64,000 nt of DNA from Glycine soja (Eukaryota > Streptophyta > Magnoliopsida > Fabales > Fabaceae), in contig NC_041010.1 in assembly GCF_004193775.1 (NCBI RefSeq), positions 46,303,562-46,367,561 of the forward strand, in the 5' to 3' direction. Positions 63,714 to 64,000 of the stretch are shown in pieces (the first letter of the stretch is position 1; each line of letters opens with the position of its first letter). A program made the translations under genes and the position numbers. Under the pieces are notes generated by a model. That model was not told the DNA's origin, searched no databases, and saw only the letters and a list, made by a program, of their open reading frames with translations.

Positions 63714-63995
63714 TGTTAGGAACCAAGAATTGAAATGAGGAAGAAAATAAAAGATTTTATTGACTAGTAAGAAAAGAACAGAAAATAGGAGAGAAAACTC
63801 TCCTCCAAGGGTTTCCCCTTCACAAAAGATTTCTCCTTTCACAAAGCGCTAATGCTCAATCTACAAATGATAAGATCCCCTTCTCTCCTATCCTTCTTCC
63901 TCTATTTATATCTAATAAACCCCTCTAACTAACTAACTAACTCATTATTATTTTAACTATATTAACTAACGCTTCTTTCTCCTAATATCCCAACA
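63714..63995 (-). mobile_element. Solo-LTR-like sequence, inverted copy
   Basis: On the minus strand it begins tgttgggatattagg and ends cctaaca. It shares the ordered blocks listed for the 62340-62593 copy, in opposite orientation. It is about 282 bases and lies just before the window end, so an attached internal region beyond cannot be fully excluded. Confidence 0.6.
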
Positions 63996-64000
63996 ATACA

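Overview
The window is nuclear DNA from a dicot plant, most likely a legume close to soybean (Glycine). The genes are intron-rich and the intergenic DNA is AT-rich. It carries MITEs, a Mutator-like foldback element, Ty1-copia LTR fragments and LINE tails, and the proteins match known plant families. The soybean assignment is inference from overall character and familiar repeat styles, not from a search. Protein and splice models below were built by hand; nearly all exon joins are GT-AG and in frame.

Layout. (1) 0.7-5.2 kb, plus: a complete 10-exon galacturonosyltransferase of the GAUT1-4 group, closest to GAUT3, with one GC-AG intron. (2) 7.0-13.4 kb: a graveyard of acetolactate synthase (ALS/AHAS) pseudogene fragments in both orientations. 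(3) 14.8-21.2 kb, minus: a complete 11-exon SMP-C2 lipid-binding protein of the CLB1/NTMC2T4 type with a 10-residue glycine-zipper repeat tail. (4) 23.86-24.82 kb: a foldback Mutator-like element with a perfect 9-bp target duplication. (5) 25.9-26.8 kb, minus: a two-exon GPI-anchored phytocyanin (ENODL type) without copper ligands. (6) 27-36 kb: intergenic DNA with long direct repeats, an unrecognised coding-like remnant and a 5' fragment of a Ty1-copia element. (7) 31.1-49.3 kb: a tandem minus-strand array of HAL3/phosphopantothenoylcysteine-decarboxylase-like genes. Two copies are intact (A, D), two are broken (B, C), and two are remnants of the 5' leader region. (8) 49-52.8 kb: AT-rich intergenic DNA. 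(9) 52.9-64 kb, plus: the 5' half of a BEACH-domain gene (BCHC type), running off the window, with LINE and LTR insertions in its introns.

The most unusual locus is the HAL3-like array. Both intact copies keep the active-site His but have lost the Asn, Met and Cys that PPC decarboxylase needs. One copy has gained a Lys/Ala-rich N-terminal extension built from a minisatellite. This suggests a lineage-specific, non-catalytic HAL3 family. The single-copy genes around it (pectin synthesis, ER-plasma-membrane lipid transfer, cell-surface phytocyanin, BEACH trafficking protein) are unrelated neighbours, as is normal in a plant genome.
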